Source: Haematococcus lacustris (taxonomy: Eukaryota; Chlorophyta; Chlorophyceae; Chlamydomonadales; Haematococcaceae). Taken from it: 64,000 bases of DNA. The notes below the pieces were generated by a model that searched no databases, was not told the DNA's origin, and saw only the letters and a program-made list of their open reading frames with translations. Position 1 is the first letter of the stretch; every line of letters begins with the position of its first letter. Both the position numbers and the translations under genes were made by a program. The stretch lies in contig JASKMD010000029.1 of assembly GCA_030144725.1 (NCBI GenBank), forward strand, positions 6,061,538 through 6,125,537. The letters run 5' to 3'. Shown piece by piece: positions 52,400 to 64,000 of this stretch.

Positions 52400-55300
52400 A
52401 CATCAACATCTTCACTACCGCAGTGATATGCCTTGTTGGTGATTTCACCAAATCATTTCATCACCAAATTGTACCACCAATTGTTTGAGCATGTGCCTGT
52501 GTCCAAATTTGTAGCAGCACCCTTGAGCACCCACCATAACTCTATGGTAGATGGCGCCAAAGCTGAAACAGAGAGGTAGAGTGATAGTGAGGCGAGAATG
52601 ATAGTGGGGATGATGAGGCTGTGATGGAAGCAGCCACACGCTTCAGTGCTCGAAGGCGGCTGCCCCAATAATGAACAAATGCATGTGTTGATAATGTGCT
52701 ATTGCTAGGTGATGCACTTAGCAGCCTCTGGCTTCGTAGATGTATTGAGCATAAAGAGTCACCAAATGTATCACTTCAATGTTTGAGCCAGGCGCTGTCA
52801 CAAAACATGTGCCGATAGGGTCTTTGCATCCGGTTTTGGGGTTTTCTCCAAATCAGCGTATCACCAACAAGGCGTATCACTACGGTACATGGCATTTGCC
52901 GATATGAGATGGGTTACTCGCCCAGTGTGTATTTCCTGGTGCAGCAGGCCTGCTTGATGTGGGCAGCGGACACACACCGGTGCAGCTCACAGCTGAGTGT
53001 GCAGCAGCATGGGGCAGGCCGGCACTGGCTGGCTGTGGCTGTGGCTGCAGGACCGGGGCCTGCGTGCGGCCCTGGGCGCCTCCAGCTTCTGCAGCCAGGA
53101 CGACAGCCTGGTGCTGGAGGACGAGGGGGCACGCATGGCCCTGCAAGGGGACTGCCTGCCGGTGCACAGCCTGGTCACAGGTGCACTGCAGGGCGTGGCC
53201 AGGGGCTGGCTGGCTTACCCCTGCACAGGGGCCATGCTAATCTTGTCTGTATCATTCCAATTTTATCAGATGTCCTCAAATAGGTACTCACCCTTGCCTG
53301 GCCTCCTCATCCCCCCTCATGGCAGCAAAGCAGCAGGCAGTGCATGAGCAGGCAGCAGGTGCAGCCTCAGGAGCGCTGTGCACTAGCGTCGCGCAGCACG
53401 CCAGGCAGTGCCAGCTGTTCTGTCAGGCACATTGCAAGTGAGCAGTAGGTGTTGGGTGATTCATGCAACAGTGGCATGCAGAGGGGTAAGGGGCATTGTG
53501 GAGACGTTACAGGCATGACATTGTGAGGCAGAGCCAGGTTGTGCGCTGGAGGTGCAAGCGCTGCCGGGTGACATACGGATTGCAGGAGCAGGAGTGTGGA
53601 GCAGGACCCGCGCTTACTCCTGTGCCTCAGCCTGAGCCAAATGGGCAGGCACAGGCGTCATAGCAGCTGCTGTCTCTGCTACCACCCCAGCTGCTGTCTC
53701 TCACACTGCTGCTGCCTGTCACACTGCGGCTGCCAGGCGTGGTGGTGGCAGTGCGGGGGGTGTACGAGCTGGGTGGCGACTTTGCCGTCCAGGATGTGCT
53801 GTATGCGGAGATGGCCCCCCAGGTGCCCCGGCCCCTGATGCAGGTCCGTGGCCCCGCCAAGCAGATATAGGTATATCTGGTGCTAAGCCTGCTGCTTGCC
53901 GGCCCCCCTGCCGGCCCCCCTGCCTGCCTGGCGGACTGACCCCAATCTCCCTGCCCTCGACCTAGGGAGAGGGAGCTGGCCCTACCCTGCGGCCACCCTG
54001 CCCTAGCACAGCTGCCTGCCTGCCTGCCCTCCTGCCCCCCCGCCTGCCTGCCCCCTCCCCCCCTGCCTGCCTGCCCACCCTGCACAACCTAGGCAACCTC
54101 AGAAGGAGCTGGCACTGATCTAAGGTCACCCGGCCCTAGCATACAGCCCAACCTTGTTCACGGCTGCTGTTGACGGCTGCCGTCTTTGATGATGAGGGGG
54201 CGGTGGCCATGCATGTCTGATGCTGGTGGGCCCATGCAGCACCGGCCAGGTGCCCTGCTGCGGTGCACCTCGCCACCTCTGCCTAGCCCTAGGGGGACCG
54301 GGCGCCAGGCGTGTGGTGCCCAGTGTGTGTGTGCTGTGCTGTGTGGTGCAGTGCAGGCTGACAAGTACGTGGCGCTGGTGTCGGGCCTCAAGCTCAGCAG
54401 CAGCAACACGAACAAGCTGCTGGTGAGCAGCAGCCGCAGCCACCGGCAGCACAGACTGCTCTCCCTTTGCTCCTCACCCCTCCCCACCTCCTGCCACAGC
54501 TGCCCTCCTTTGCTGCTGCTCCTTGACGTGCTGGGCCCCATCCTCCTTCACTGGATGCAGCCACCGCTACTCGGTTCTGCCTAAACACACAAGTGCACCC
54601 ACATCCACATACCAGGCCCAAGTCCCTCCTCATGCATACCCTCACCCATATGGCCCTGCACATTGCATGAATGCAGCTCTGCTGGCCACCCCTGCGCTTA
54701 CACACACATTGCCACTCCCAACAGCCTGCTGGTCGTCACCATCACTGCATGGCCTGTCTAGCTTGCAAAGGGGTGTGTGCGCCTGCTGCTGCTGCTGCTG
54801 TGGGCTATGGTCGCCTGGTGTCCACACTGCCAACTGCCTGGCCACGCTGCAGCTGGAACCGGCCATGCTACCCTGTGTCGCTGTATGGGGCTTGTGGCTG
54901 CAGCACGCAATGCCAGCTATGTGCCCAGCCAGGGGTGAACAGCACAGTGGCGCGCAGGCAGCACAGGGCATGGCATGGAGGCTGAAGAATGCAGTACTGT
55001 GTTGCTGGGCCTAGTTTACCTCAGCACTAGGCGCAGTGGCCCGCCTGGCGTGAGGCAGCACAACCTCATGTCACAGCCACTGCCCCCTGCCCTGCCAGGT
55101 CCACCTGCCCCTGCGCTGCCATGCGCTACCCTGCTCCCTGCTCTGCCACAAACTGTTGCTCGCCTGAGACAGTCTGGCAGCCATCCTGAGGCAGCCCCTC
55201 CAGGGGCACCTGACAGCATGTGGCACTCCTGGTCACAAGCATGCTGGGCAGCTCTGCCGCCACTTCTGCTCACCACTGCTGACATCATCATGGGAGTCCT

Positions 55301-56936
55301 CATCAACCTGGGCCGCTGCGTGTGCCGCACTGGGTGCGCTGCTCCTCAGATTCACCTGGCGGTGGACATGCTGACGGGCATGCTGGAGGAGGAGGTCGGC
55401 TTGGCTGCTCAGGTGGTGCGGCTGGTGGTGGCGGGCGGCAGTGTAGGTGAGGTCCGAGCTACTGGTCAGTTTTTTTTTCGCGCTATGTATAGCGATCGCT
55501 ATGAAATGCCATATTTCAGGGGTCCTTTTGCGCTATGAATGGTCGCTTTGCGAGCTGCACTACCTCGCATTGCGCTATAGTTTTTGCTGAATGTTTCACC
55601 ACAGCAATGTTTTGAAGTGAGGTCGAGCTATACATTCAAGGGTATGAACCTGCCATGTCATTTTAGATCATGTCATTTTAGATCATGTCATATTAGATCA
55701 TGCATCAGGGCGAAACAAAAAAAACACTGCTGCTGACCTGCTCCCCTCCTCCACTCCCCCCTGCTGCATACCTCCCCATCACAACCTTGAGCAGCAACAA
55801 TCTACGCCTCTTGTCGGCCACGCAATGATGTATGTCATCACACATCGCATCATGGGTTGCCCACTGGCTGGTACAACAAGGACAGCGTGGTCCAGGTCCT
55901 TGCTGAAGGGGCAGCAGAAGGGTGCAGCTGCTTTGTGCTGTTTGCTGGTGGCGAGAAGGCGGTGGTAAGAAGCTGCTGTTGGGTGCCTCTGGGCAGCTGT
56001 GCCCGGGCAGCTGTGCTGAGACTGTGTGTCGGAGCCAGACCTGTTGTTTGCTGCTGCCACCCTGCCCGCTCAGGATCTCTGGACACCATTGCCCAGGCCA
56101 ACCAGTACAGCAAGCATCAACTGGCCCTGCAGCCCATCAAGTGGGTGTGCATGCCGTGCTGCGACTCCTGCCTAGCTGCTAGCTCCTTTGACCATGCACA
56201 TGTCCTACATCATCCAATCAGTTCGTTAGTCAAAGCTCAGCCAAGGCAGCAGCCAGCATCCTCACTATCAGCAGCAGCAAAAGCAGCGGTAGCAGCATCA
56301 TTCTGCCGAGGGTTCGGGTTAGGGTTCCGCCACCGTTTTTTGTCGCCAGCCTTATATGGTACCCAGTGGTTGGTGCTGTTACCACCAGCAGCAGCAATGC
56401 AAACATGTCAAGCCATGTGCCAGGGCAGCTGAGCCGTCCTCATGCACAATGCCTGCCATCTCTGCGCTGAACAGCAAGCCGCTGAGTACCTGCACTGAGT
56501 GTAGCAAGTCTGGCCGCGCCTACCCTTGCCTGCACTGGGTGCAACAAGTCAGGGCACTTCCAGCCCCCTCCTAGCCATGTCTCGGGTGGTCACTGACGGA
56601 GGTCTAGCAGCGCTCTGTCCCTGCCAGCACCGCCCTGACCAGGTTTGCCTGGCCAGCATCCACATCTGTCTTGCCTCCAGGTCCATGCCTGCTGGGCTGT
56701 GTTTGCCTGGCCTGCAGCCTGGCCTGCCCCTTGTGTGGTGGTTGCAGGGAGCTGGACGCCTACTGCGCCGAGCTGGGCTGCGCCCTGCCGCTGGACATCA
56801 TGCCAGGGGCTGAAGACCCCACCAACGTGGCCCTGCCGCAGCAGCCATTGCACCGGTGAGCAGTGAACAGCCTGGGGGCTATTGCCGCCTGCCTGGTCAA
56901 TGCAAGGCTGGGTGGTTGGTTGGTTGGGTAACTGTT

Positions 56937-56973
<37 letters not shown>

Positions 56974-58466
56974 AAACAACCATAGTGGCACCAACCAAGG
57001 TGGCAAAGGTGACCTCCAGGCCCTTCATAGGGTAGGCCCTGGAACGGGGCCGCATGCTGTCTTCAATGTCAGCCCTTACCTGCTGTTCATCAGCTTTGGC
57101 TGCTGTGCAATGTTTAGCCACCACCAGGCCACTGCCCCTGGTGTCATCACAGCGCCTGCTTCTCATCGCCCTGACCAGCCAATGACTCATCTGCGCTGCC
57201 CCGCCTGCTGCTCGCCTGCAGCTGCCTGCTGCCTGGCTCCAGCCGCTGTCCAGAGCTGGTGAGGGCCACAAACCCACACGCGTTCCAGCTTGACGGGGTG
57301 CGGCTGCTGGGCACCAGTGGCCAGCCGGTGGACGACATGGTGAAGTACAGCCAGCAGCCAGACAGGTGAGCAGCTGGACAGGAGGGGGAAGAGCAGCCAT
57401 GGGGTGCCTAAATAGCCATGGGGTGCCTTGGCGGGCATGGCTCGCTTTGGCAGGCGTTGGTGTGTGAGCAGGCAAGAAGCCGCTGGGGATCAGGAGGGGC
57501 AGGGCTGATCACTGGCGCCTTGAAAGAAGGGCGTTGCTGTGCCCAGACGAAAACGCTTTGGGGAAGAAAGAAAGGAAGGAAAGACACGCCCTGACCGGTG
57601 GGCGCGCAGTCAGGGAGGAGAGCAGCACTGGGTGTGGCCCTTGCTGCCCTCCCCACAGCAGCATGCTGTGATGAGCCTGGGCCTGGACTGAGGCAGACGC
57701 GCGCCAGAAACCTCCAGCGCGTGCTCGCGACAGCGCTGTGATACAGCACTTCAAGTTTGCTCCTCTGTCTGTTGAGCTCCAGGCTGGCAGTGCTGGAGTG
57801 GAGCCTCCGCTGGCGCCACCTGGCCCCCACTGCACCAGACACGCTGACCACCTACCCTTTCCATGACCGCGACCCTTTCATCCTGGACGCCACGCCGCAC
57901 GTCCTGTTTGCAGGCAACCAGCCAGAGTTTGCCACACGCATGGCCACAGGTGGGGTAGTGAGGACCTGCTGCCCCTGCCAGGCTGTTTGGAGCAATAAGT
58001 GCAGTGGAGCCCAAGTGCAGGTGTCTAGTGTGAGGTGTCTGGTGTGAGGTGTCTGGTGTGAGAGGCAGCCACCTGTAGCATGCAGAACTGCAGCAGCAGC
58101 AGCACTTGCCCTATTAGCGGCATACACATACGTACATGTCATAGATGCAGCAGCAGCAGCAGCCATAGTAGCAGCAGCAGCAGCAGCAGCTGGAGCAGGT
58201 GAAGGATTAGGTTGACCACCTATATGTGCAGCCTGGTCCATCCTTGCCGCTGCCCTGTACCTGCAGGGGCTGGGGGCCAGGCGGTGCGCCTCATCGCAGT
58301 GCCTAGCTTTCACCGCACCGGCTGCCTGGTGCTACTCAATCTGCGCAGCCTGGAGTGCCGGCCTGTGTGCTTTGGCTGCAGCTTGGGAGATGGGCAGCCC
58401 GCCACACCCACACCCCCAGCTGTGGCAGCCTCTGGCCAGGATGCCGCAGCTGTGATGGCGCAATAA
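51502..58466 (+). CDS. POLD2: DNA polymerase delta subunit 2
   Basis: POLD2 is the non-catalytic B-subunit that links the catalytic subunit to the rest of polymerase delta at the replication fork. Twelve exons join in phase: 51502-51563, 51647-51822, 51957-52069, 53051-53180, 53737-53843, 54357-54422, 55350-55446, 56074-56140, 56748-56855, 57222-57365, 57783-57949 and 58267-58466. They give 478 residues (human about 469). Diagnostic blocks: FRVTDRSYEKQYAQLYFARL, AVIGTLYKNQKMKPSIL, FCSQDDSLVLEDEGARM, VAVRGVYELGGDFAVQD, LDIMPGAEDPTNVALPQQPL, GVRLLGTSGQPVDDMVKYSQ, LAPTAPDTL and DPFILDATPHVLFAGNQPEF. OB-fold and phosphoesterase-like halves are both present. The start Met is the least certain part. 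Confidence 0.92.
52341..52398. repeat. ATC microsatellite in POLD2 intron 3
   Basis: About 19 ATC/AAC triplets. Confidence 0.95.
53221..53280 (-). pseudogene. U6 snRNA-like pseudogene
   Basis: The minus strand reads GAGGACATCTGATAAAA, then ATTGGAATGATACAGACAA and GATTAGCATGGCCCCTG. This follows the central core of U6 spliceosomal RNA almost base for base. Two facts argue for a pseudogene: the invariant ACAGAGA box is ACAGACA, and the match stops after GCCCCTGTGCA without the U6 3' domain or a T-run. It lies antisense in POLD2 intron 4, within 50 bases of exon 4. Confidence 0.8.
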
Positions 58467-58884
58467 AAGGGGCCCCGGTGGGACTGGCACCAGCTGGCCC
58501 AGAGTGGGCAGAGGCTGGGTGCCACACGCAGCAGCTGCAGGCTGGCCAGTAGGGGGGAAGCCGGCCATGGGGGAGTCCACTGAGGAGGAGTGAACTGCCG
58601 GGTTGCAGGGCACAGTCATGCTACAACCCATATGCAAAGGAAGAAGCTGTGTTGTTGTGGCTGTGGGAGGTTGCCTACATGGTTGTAAAGCGGGTGGGGC
58701 GCGCCTGGCAGTAATTCAGTTTTAATGCCAAGGCACATCTGGCGTCATAAGGGATAGCTGCCCTGCCTGGTCATAGCTGCTTACGCTTGCAGCTGCTTAC
58801 ACTCCCCCGCCAGTGTTTCGCTACCCACAGGCCACACACAAGCACCTGTACATTCAATGAAATGCCACCATTGGCACCACAATG
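58467..58884. other. 3' flank of POLD2
   Basis: This probable 3' UTR and intergenic DNA carries a TGTAA at 58684. No further gene is seen. Confidence 0.45.
58684..58688 (+). terminator. Possible polyadenylation signal TGTAA of POLD2
   Basis: TGTAA occurs 218 bases after the stop codon on the coding strand. Confidence 0.4.
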
Positions 58885-58980
58885 CCCCTCTGCCAGTCAA
58901 ACATAACTCATCCAACATGGAACAACATGTAATCGGGGTAATCTTACTCAGCTACAAACCCCACACCAGTGGCCATTCGC
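58885..58980 (-). mobile_element. Type B right-end relic
   Basis: A partial copy of the noncoding right end found at 1060-1196, 19494-19640 and 47550-47708, recognised by ACTCATCCAACATGGAACAA and GGGTAATCTTACTCAGCTAC. Confidence 0.6.
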
Positions 58981-59054
58981 TTGAAAACAGATGCCAACAT
59001 GAGGAAATGCACACAAGGGGCTGGCTAGGCGAAGCGACACAAGGGGCTGGCCTA

Positions 59055-59615
59055 GCCCTGTTCCTCCCGAGCCTACCCAACCCACCAAGGCTGCCAAAGC
59101 CAAGCCAGAACCGCAATCAGGCAGGTGGCTGGACAGGGACTGCAATGCAGCGCTGAACATGCAGTGCACTGGGGAGAGGAGGTGGCGCCCGCTGGAGCTG
59201 TGCTGGTGGCTAGGGAGCTCTGCCAGCCAAGGGCAAGGAGTACCCTGGCCTGGGCTACAAGCGGCTGCGAGACAAGCCTCCCAAAGCCCAGCAGCAGCAA
59301 CAGCAGCAGCAGCCTGCTGTGGCACAGTAATGTGTGCCCCCTTCTTGAGCTGTTATCAGCTTACATTTAGTGCATGCATGTCATGCCAACTCTACACAAT
59401 AGCCCTCAGGAGTTAGGCAATGATGTAGGTGGTAGGCACTCATGCACCACGTCCATGCGCACTGGGTATACTCCACACAGCCCAACAACACCACTTCAGT
59501 CGGGCGACTATTGCCCACTAGTGGTCACTAGTATTCCCGCTAGCGGCCACTAGTCGTCCCTGGTGGTGCGGCTCAAATGGAGGCCCTAGTGAGGGACAAG
59601 GGGGCTGGCTAGGCG
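59055..59615 (+). pseudogene. Fanzor-like C-terminus with right end (type A)
   Basis: In one frame the plus strand reads GRWLDRDCNAALNMQCTGER and RWRPLELCWWLGS, the RuvC-III-like block. In another it reads GKEYPGLGYKRLRDKPPKAQ followed by a Gln tract, PAVAQ and a stop at about 59331. One frameshift separates the two. Positions 59337-59615 hold the conserved right end, with more substitutions in its TAGTGG repeat part than other copies. Confidence 0.62.
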
Positions 59616-60902
59616 ATGAGGAGGTGAGGGTAAGTGGGTGGGAGGGAGGGTAAGGGACTGAGAGGTGTTGGGAGGTGTCCATGGGAGGGAGGGTAAGTGA
59701 CTGGGATAAGGTGTTAAGGCTGTTGGGATGCTCCATGGCACACGCAACAGATGAGCTACCAGCCTAATGGCGCCGCTGCGGCCCAGGCGTAGACTGGGGC
59801 ATGCTAGGCACAGGGCAAGGCTGCTGGCTGGTCTGCCTGGCCTCAGGGCTCACACCTAATGGCACCACAGGCGGACCCTCACTTGCCAGCTGTGCGGCTG
59901 AGTCCAGGCTGGGCGCTGCATGCAGCACCAGGGGGCCCAAGAGGAAGCAATTGTTGCATGCAGTCGCCCAGCAATGTATGTGAAGCCGCTGCTCTACTCC
60001 TGAGGCACAATGCACACAAGCCAAGATGTGGGCATCAGGGTGACAGAGTGACCATAGCCACCCTATGCAGGTTTTGAACATTTACAGGCACAGGGTCAAA
60101 CTTCGGATGGACACTGCGCAACATCATTGCAGGAGCAAGTTGCCTGCATGGTGACTTACTGCATGCTAAGAGGGGACTGTGCGGCCCTGGATGCTTGCTG
60201 GCCTTCAATGCAGCAGAGGTCAGGTCAATTACTACTGTTCGACACCACGACAAAGTGCATGGTGCGATTGGTCCATAAAATGCAGCAACTGCACACGCTG
60301 CGCATGGTGGTCATGCCGCTTTATGTGGCCTGGGTGCTACACGGCAGCAGGAGGGAATAGGTGCCAGCTTGATGCCAGCTGCGCAATGCTGTCACTACGA
60401 ACTAACAGGAGCATGCTGGCAGCCTGGGGCCTGGTGAACAGACACTGACAGGGTCCTAACTCGTCTCAAGCCGTCAGCCACGAGGCTGCTGGGCCTCTCT
60501 CTAGTAGTTCGTAACTCCATAACCGCATTCAGAGCTGGGAGCACAAACTAAGGCACAAAAACCAAAGGTGCATGGCAAGGCACATCTGACACATCTGGGG
60601 GTGTCTGCCCGGAGTGGCCGCAGCTGCTTACACTGCCCTGACATTACTTCACTATCCACAGGCCACACACAAGCCGCTGTCAGCCTGCTTTGGGTTGCGA
60701 CTGCCTGCCGGATGTTTGGCAGCATCGTAGCGCTCCCAGTGTACCACGAACTGTACGCCTCACCTGTTTGAGCGAGCCACTTCCAAGCCCGCATGAGCTC
60801 TACTTTGGCTCGTCAGGAGTAGTCTGGTCCTGCGGTTATGGTTGCGCTCAAACCACCCCTTGGTTTTGCATCCCAACACCCAGGTCTTGGAGTTCACTCA
60901 GG
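59616..60902. other. Intergenic, no gene assigned
   Basis: GGGAGGTGTGGGAGGGAGGGTAAG-like repeats lie at about 59625-59700. Open frames 59764-60081 (-), containing HCWATACNNCFLLGPLVLHAA, and 60127-60360 (+), containing LLLFDTTTKCMVRLVHKM, look coding-like but are unrecognised. Confidence 0.4.
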
Positions 60903-62050
<1,148 letters not shown>

Positions 62051-62822
62051 TCAGCTGGGACCATGTGATGCGGCAACACATGGCAGGCAGTCTAATGTGG
62101 GGCTGGGCAGCGTGCCTGCTGTTGCTGTGCGAGACCAGTGTCCAGGGCACGTGCAGCCAAACACCATGTGCAGCACCACGATTAGCAAGCAGGGAGGGGG
62201 CAGTTTTGAACACCAAGCCCCTCTGGAAAGCTGCACTGCGTGCGTCATTTGTTTGGTTATGGAATAGCCCCCGACCTGGCTGCATGTATGGTAGGCAGCA
62301 CTGGTTCACGGAGCCTGCCATTCTCAGGGCCAGATGAGCCAACTGCTATGGTCAACAGGCACTGCCTTCTACAGCCACACCATGCCTCCCACCTTGACCT
62401 CATCCTTGGCTTCAGTCGCATGTCTTCATGCGTTCCTCCCACCCCACCCCACCCTCACCTGATTCTACCCTGTTTAGATCATCGACTTTGGGGTAACCAA
62501 AGCGATGATGGCTGCTGCGCCACCGGGGCGGGGCAGGGAGTGGGATTGTGTTTGGTGGTGAACAGGAGGTTACGGGGGCTGGGAGGCGGTGGAAAAGAGA
62601 GTGCATCAGAGGGGAATGCATGACAGGATGACATGTCTACCTACAGAGATGTTGGAGCAAACCAAGGCAATACACCTGGCATTTTGACGAATGCTCAACC
62701 AAACAGGGATATTCCTGATAGGAAGCATTTCACAGTCAATGAGGACGATTCCCAAGTGATGGTGGTCAATGATGGTGGCTTACACCGCTGAAGCCGTTAG
62801 GCTGCCTGGCCGCCCTCCCCCT
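62051..62822. other. 3' flank of uL4c and intergenic DNA
   Basis: No gene is recognised. The GGCTTACACCGCTGAAGCCGT motif at 62778 matches 22882 and adjoins the LINE fragment. Confidence 0.4.
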
Positions 62823-63371
62823 CTAGGGCTCGGGGCTGTCTGTATCGCACTTCACAGCAAGGTGCACAAACAAAGGTGCGCATGGGCTCAACATGAAGTC
62901 ATGCAAGTTCTCATTATTGATCTGTAAGGTCATGGCAAACTCCGACTGCTGCCTGATGGAACTCGTGGCAGTGCACTCAAAGATGAAATGCATGGCGTCA
63001 TCCACTAACCCCTCTGTGCATCTGGTGCATGTGCGATCAATGAAAGTTACCCCCTCAAACCGAGCCTTCTCCACCCCCAAACCGCTGTTGCCTAATTTAA
63101 ACCTAGTCAAGCTCGTGCGAACTTCTGTAGAGAGCTGTCTGTTCAGCAGGTGTGGTGCCATGTGATTAATGCCAATGCCGTCCCCATGCTTGAACCATGC
63201 AGCATACGAACATCTCTCCCGATGCATTGTCTCAGGCAGTCTAGGATCTCCCTCAAACCCAACCCAACGCCTCCCCCACCTCTCGAGCCACTTGACTTCC
63301 ATAGCCTTGGTGCCTAGGACCATGTCCGGGCTCAAAGTAAACTCATCCCCCAACAGCTCTCTGGCGGCCAC
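62823..63371 (-). pseudogene. Non-LTR retrotransposon (LINE) ORF2 C-terminal fragment
   Basis: The 182-residue minus frame resembles the region after the reverse transcriptase domain of LINE ORF2 proteins: HMAPHLLNRQLSTEVRTSLT, RFKLGNSGLGVEKARF and the zinc-knuckle-like RTCTRCTEGLVDDAMHFIFEC (CxxC...HxxxxC). No reverse transcriptase core remains in the window, so the copy is truncated or its core lies on deleted sequence. The clade cannot be assigned. Confidence 0.6.
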
Positions 63372-63569
63372 CTGGAATTGAGCACTTCAGCTGGCCTGAC
63401 AGCTCCTGCCTAACTCCACATCTGCCTTGATCACCCTCATTAGCAGGTCACTGTGGCCCTCTTCAAGTTCTGCCTGTGTGGCAGCAGCTGCTGACATGAT
63501 GGGCTGTTGCTGCATGTAGCTGCTGATGTAGATACCAGGGTCTTGCATGGGGTGTGCAGTCAGCTAGGC
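63372..63569. other. Sequence between LINE fragment and last partial gene
   Basis: Nothing recognisable. Confidence 0.35.
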
Positions 63570-64000
63570 CTGACCACAGCCACAGCTAAAGCCTTTGAGG
63601 CTGAGCATGCTGCCTACAGTCACTGGGACAGTGTGTTCAAGGTAGGTCGCCAACAGGGGGTTTGGCGAATCCTGACTGATGGGGTCAGTGTGTGTGTGCA
63701 ATACACACGCCCACTGGACTACACCCCCCCTGGCCCCTCTGGCAGCAGCCCAGCAGCCGGCCCGGCAGCAGACCTCTCTGGCAGCAGCCCAGCAGCAAAC
63801 CCCCCTGGCCCCTCTGGCAGCAGCCCAGCAGCCGGCCCGGCAGCAGACCCCTCTGGCCCTTCTGACAGCAGCCAAGCAGCTGAAGACCCTTCTGACAGCA
63901 GCAGCAGCAACAAGCGCACTCCAGCTGACATAGGTAGGGGCCTGGCTGACGAGCGGGCGTTCCTGTTTGACCCAGCCACTCAAATGGGCATGGGGCTGGA
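63570..64000 (+). CDS. Partial unrecognised gene running off the window
   Basis: A first possible exon ends at 63641 before GTAGGT and reads TAKAFEAEHAAYSHWDSVFK. A second (from about 63720, acceptor unclear) encodes imperfect GPSGSSPAAGPAAD repeats. It continues NKRTPADIGRGLADERAFLF and DPATQMGMGL to the window edge. The repeat unit is about 33-60 bases long. I do not recognise the family; the DERAFLFDPATQ stretch looks structured and conserved. Confidence 0.38.
   Translation, partial: MTTATAKAFEAEHAAYSHWDSVFKVGRQQGVWRILTDGVSVCVQYTRPLDYTPPGPSGSSPAAGPAADLSGSSPAANPPGPSGSSPAAGPAADPSGPSDSSQAAEDPSDSSSSNKRTPADIGRGLADERAFLFDPATQMGMGL

Noticed and set aside
52070..53098. POLD2 exon 4 starting at 53099
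   Set aside because: Starting at 53051 after GCTGCAG keeps phase and restores the conserved residues before LVLEDE.
56310..56330. Telomere-type repeat (GGGTTAGGGTT)
   Set aside because: Only one to two units, inside a POLD2 intron; similar single occurrences at 2482 and 49655.

Overview
This window is nuclear DNA from a green alga, most probably a chlamydomonadalean (Haematococcus- or volvocine-like). The case rests on GC-rich spliced genes with GTGAG donors and CAG acceptors, a nuclear gene for plastid ribosomal protein uL4 with a transit-peptide-like N-terminus, and a very high load of plant/algal-type mobile elements and simple repeats. The genus is inference. A 500-base N gap (29450-29949) marks an assembly break.

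Host genes, rebuilt here exon by exon with matching splice phases where stated: ALG2 mannosyltransferase (1251-3894, -); an AAGAB/p34-like adaptin-binding protein (27151-28502, -); a FAM185A/DUF4097-like beta-repeat protein (38761-43364, -) facing a membrane-anchored short-chain dehydrogenase (43452-47188, +); a Borealin-like chromosomal passenger subunit (49355-51208, -) facing DNA polymerase delta subunit 2 (51502-58466, +); plastid ribosomal protein uL4 (60903-62050, +). Possible exons of unrecognised genes lie near 20479-20767, 24701-25645 and 63570-64000. The genes do not form one pathway; the two divergent pairs are the clearest functional arrangement.

Mobile DNA dominates the rest. There is an apparently intact Ty3 LTR retrotransposon with chromodomain plus PHD finger (10027-16318, GGCTC target duplication, LTRs that look identical); a deleted hAT element with a perfect 8-bp duplication (6469-8481); a Harbinger-like MITE inside a palindrome (16804-17829); another inverted-repeat MITE (37054-37750); a foldback element (9182-9664); and a LINE fragment (62823-63371). 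Scattered through the window are about thirteen broken pieces of a family I interpret as Fanzor, the eukaryotic relatives of TnpB RNA-guided nucleases. Different pieces keep an NLS-like first exon, a RuvC-I-like motif, a middle region, or a RuvC-III-like RDxNAAxN motif, and several share a conserved noncoding right end that is a candidate guide-RNA scaffold.

From 30 to 37 kb lies a satellite block: an 18-bp unit built on the perfect palindrome CTACAGTACTGTAG (52 uninterrupted units in one array), then CAG/G-tract, GGGGGC, GGGCT and GGT arrays, then higher-order arrays mixing the palindrome with CTCGAGGTACC units. The long open frames in this block are repeat artefacts. A U6 snRNA-like pseudogene sits antisense in a POLD2 intron.
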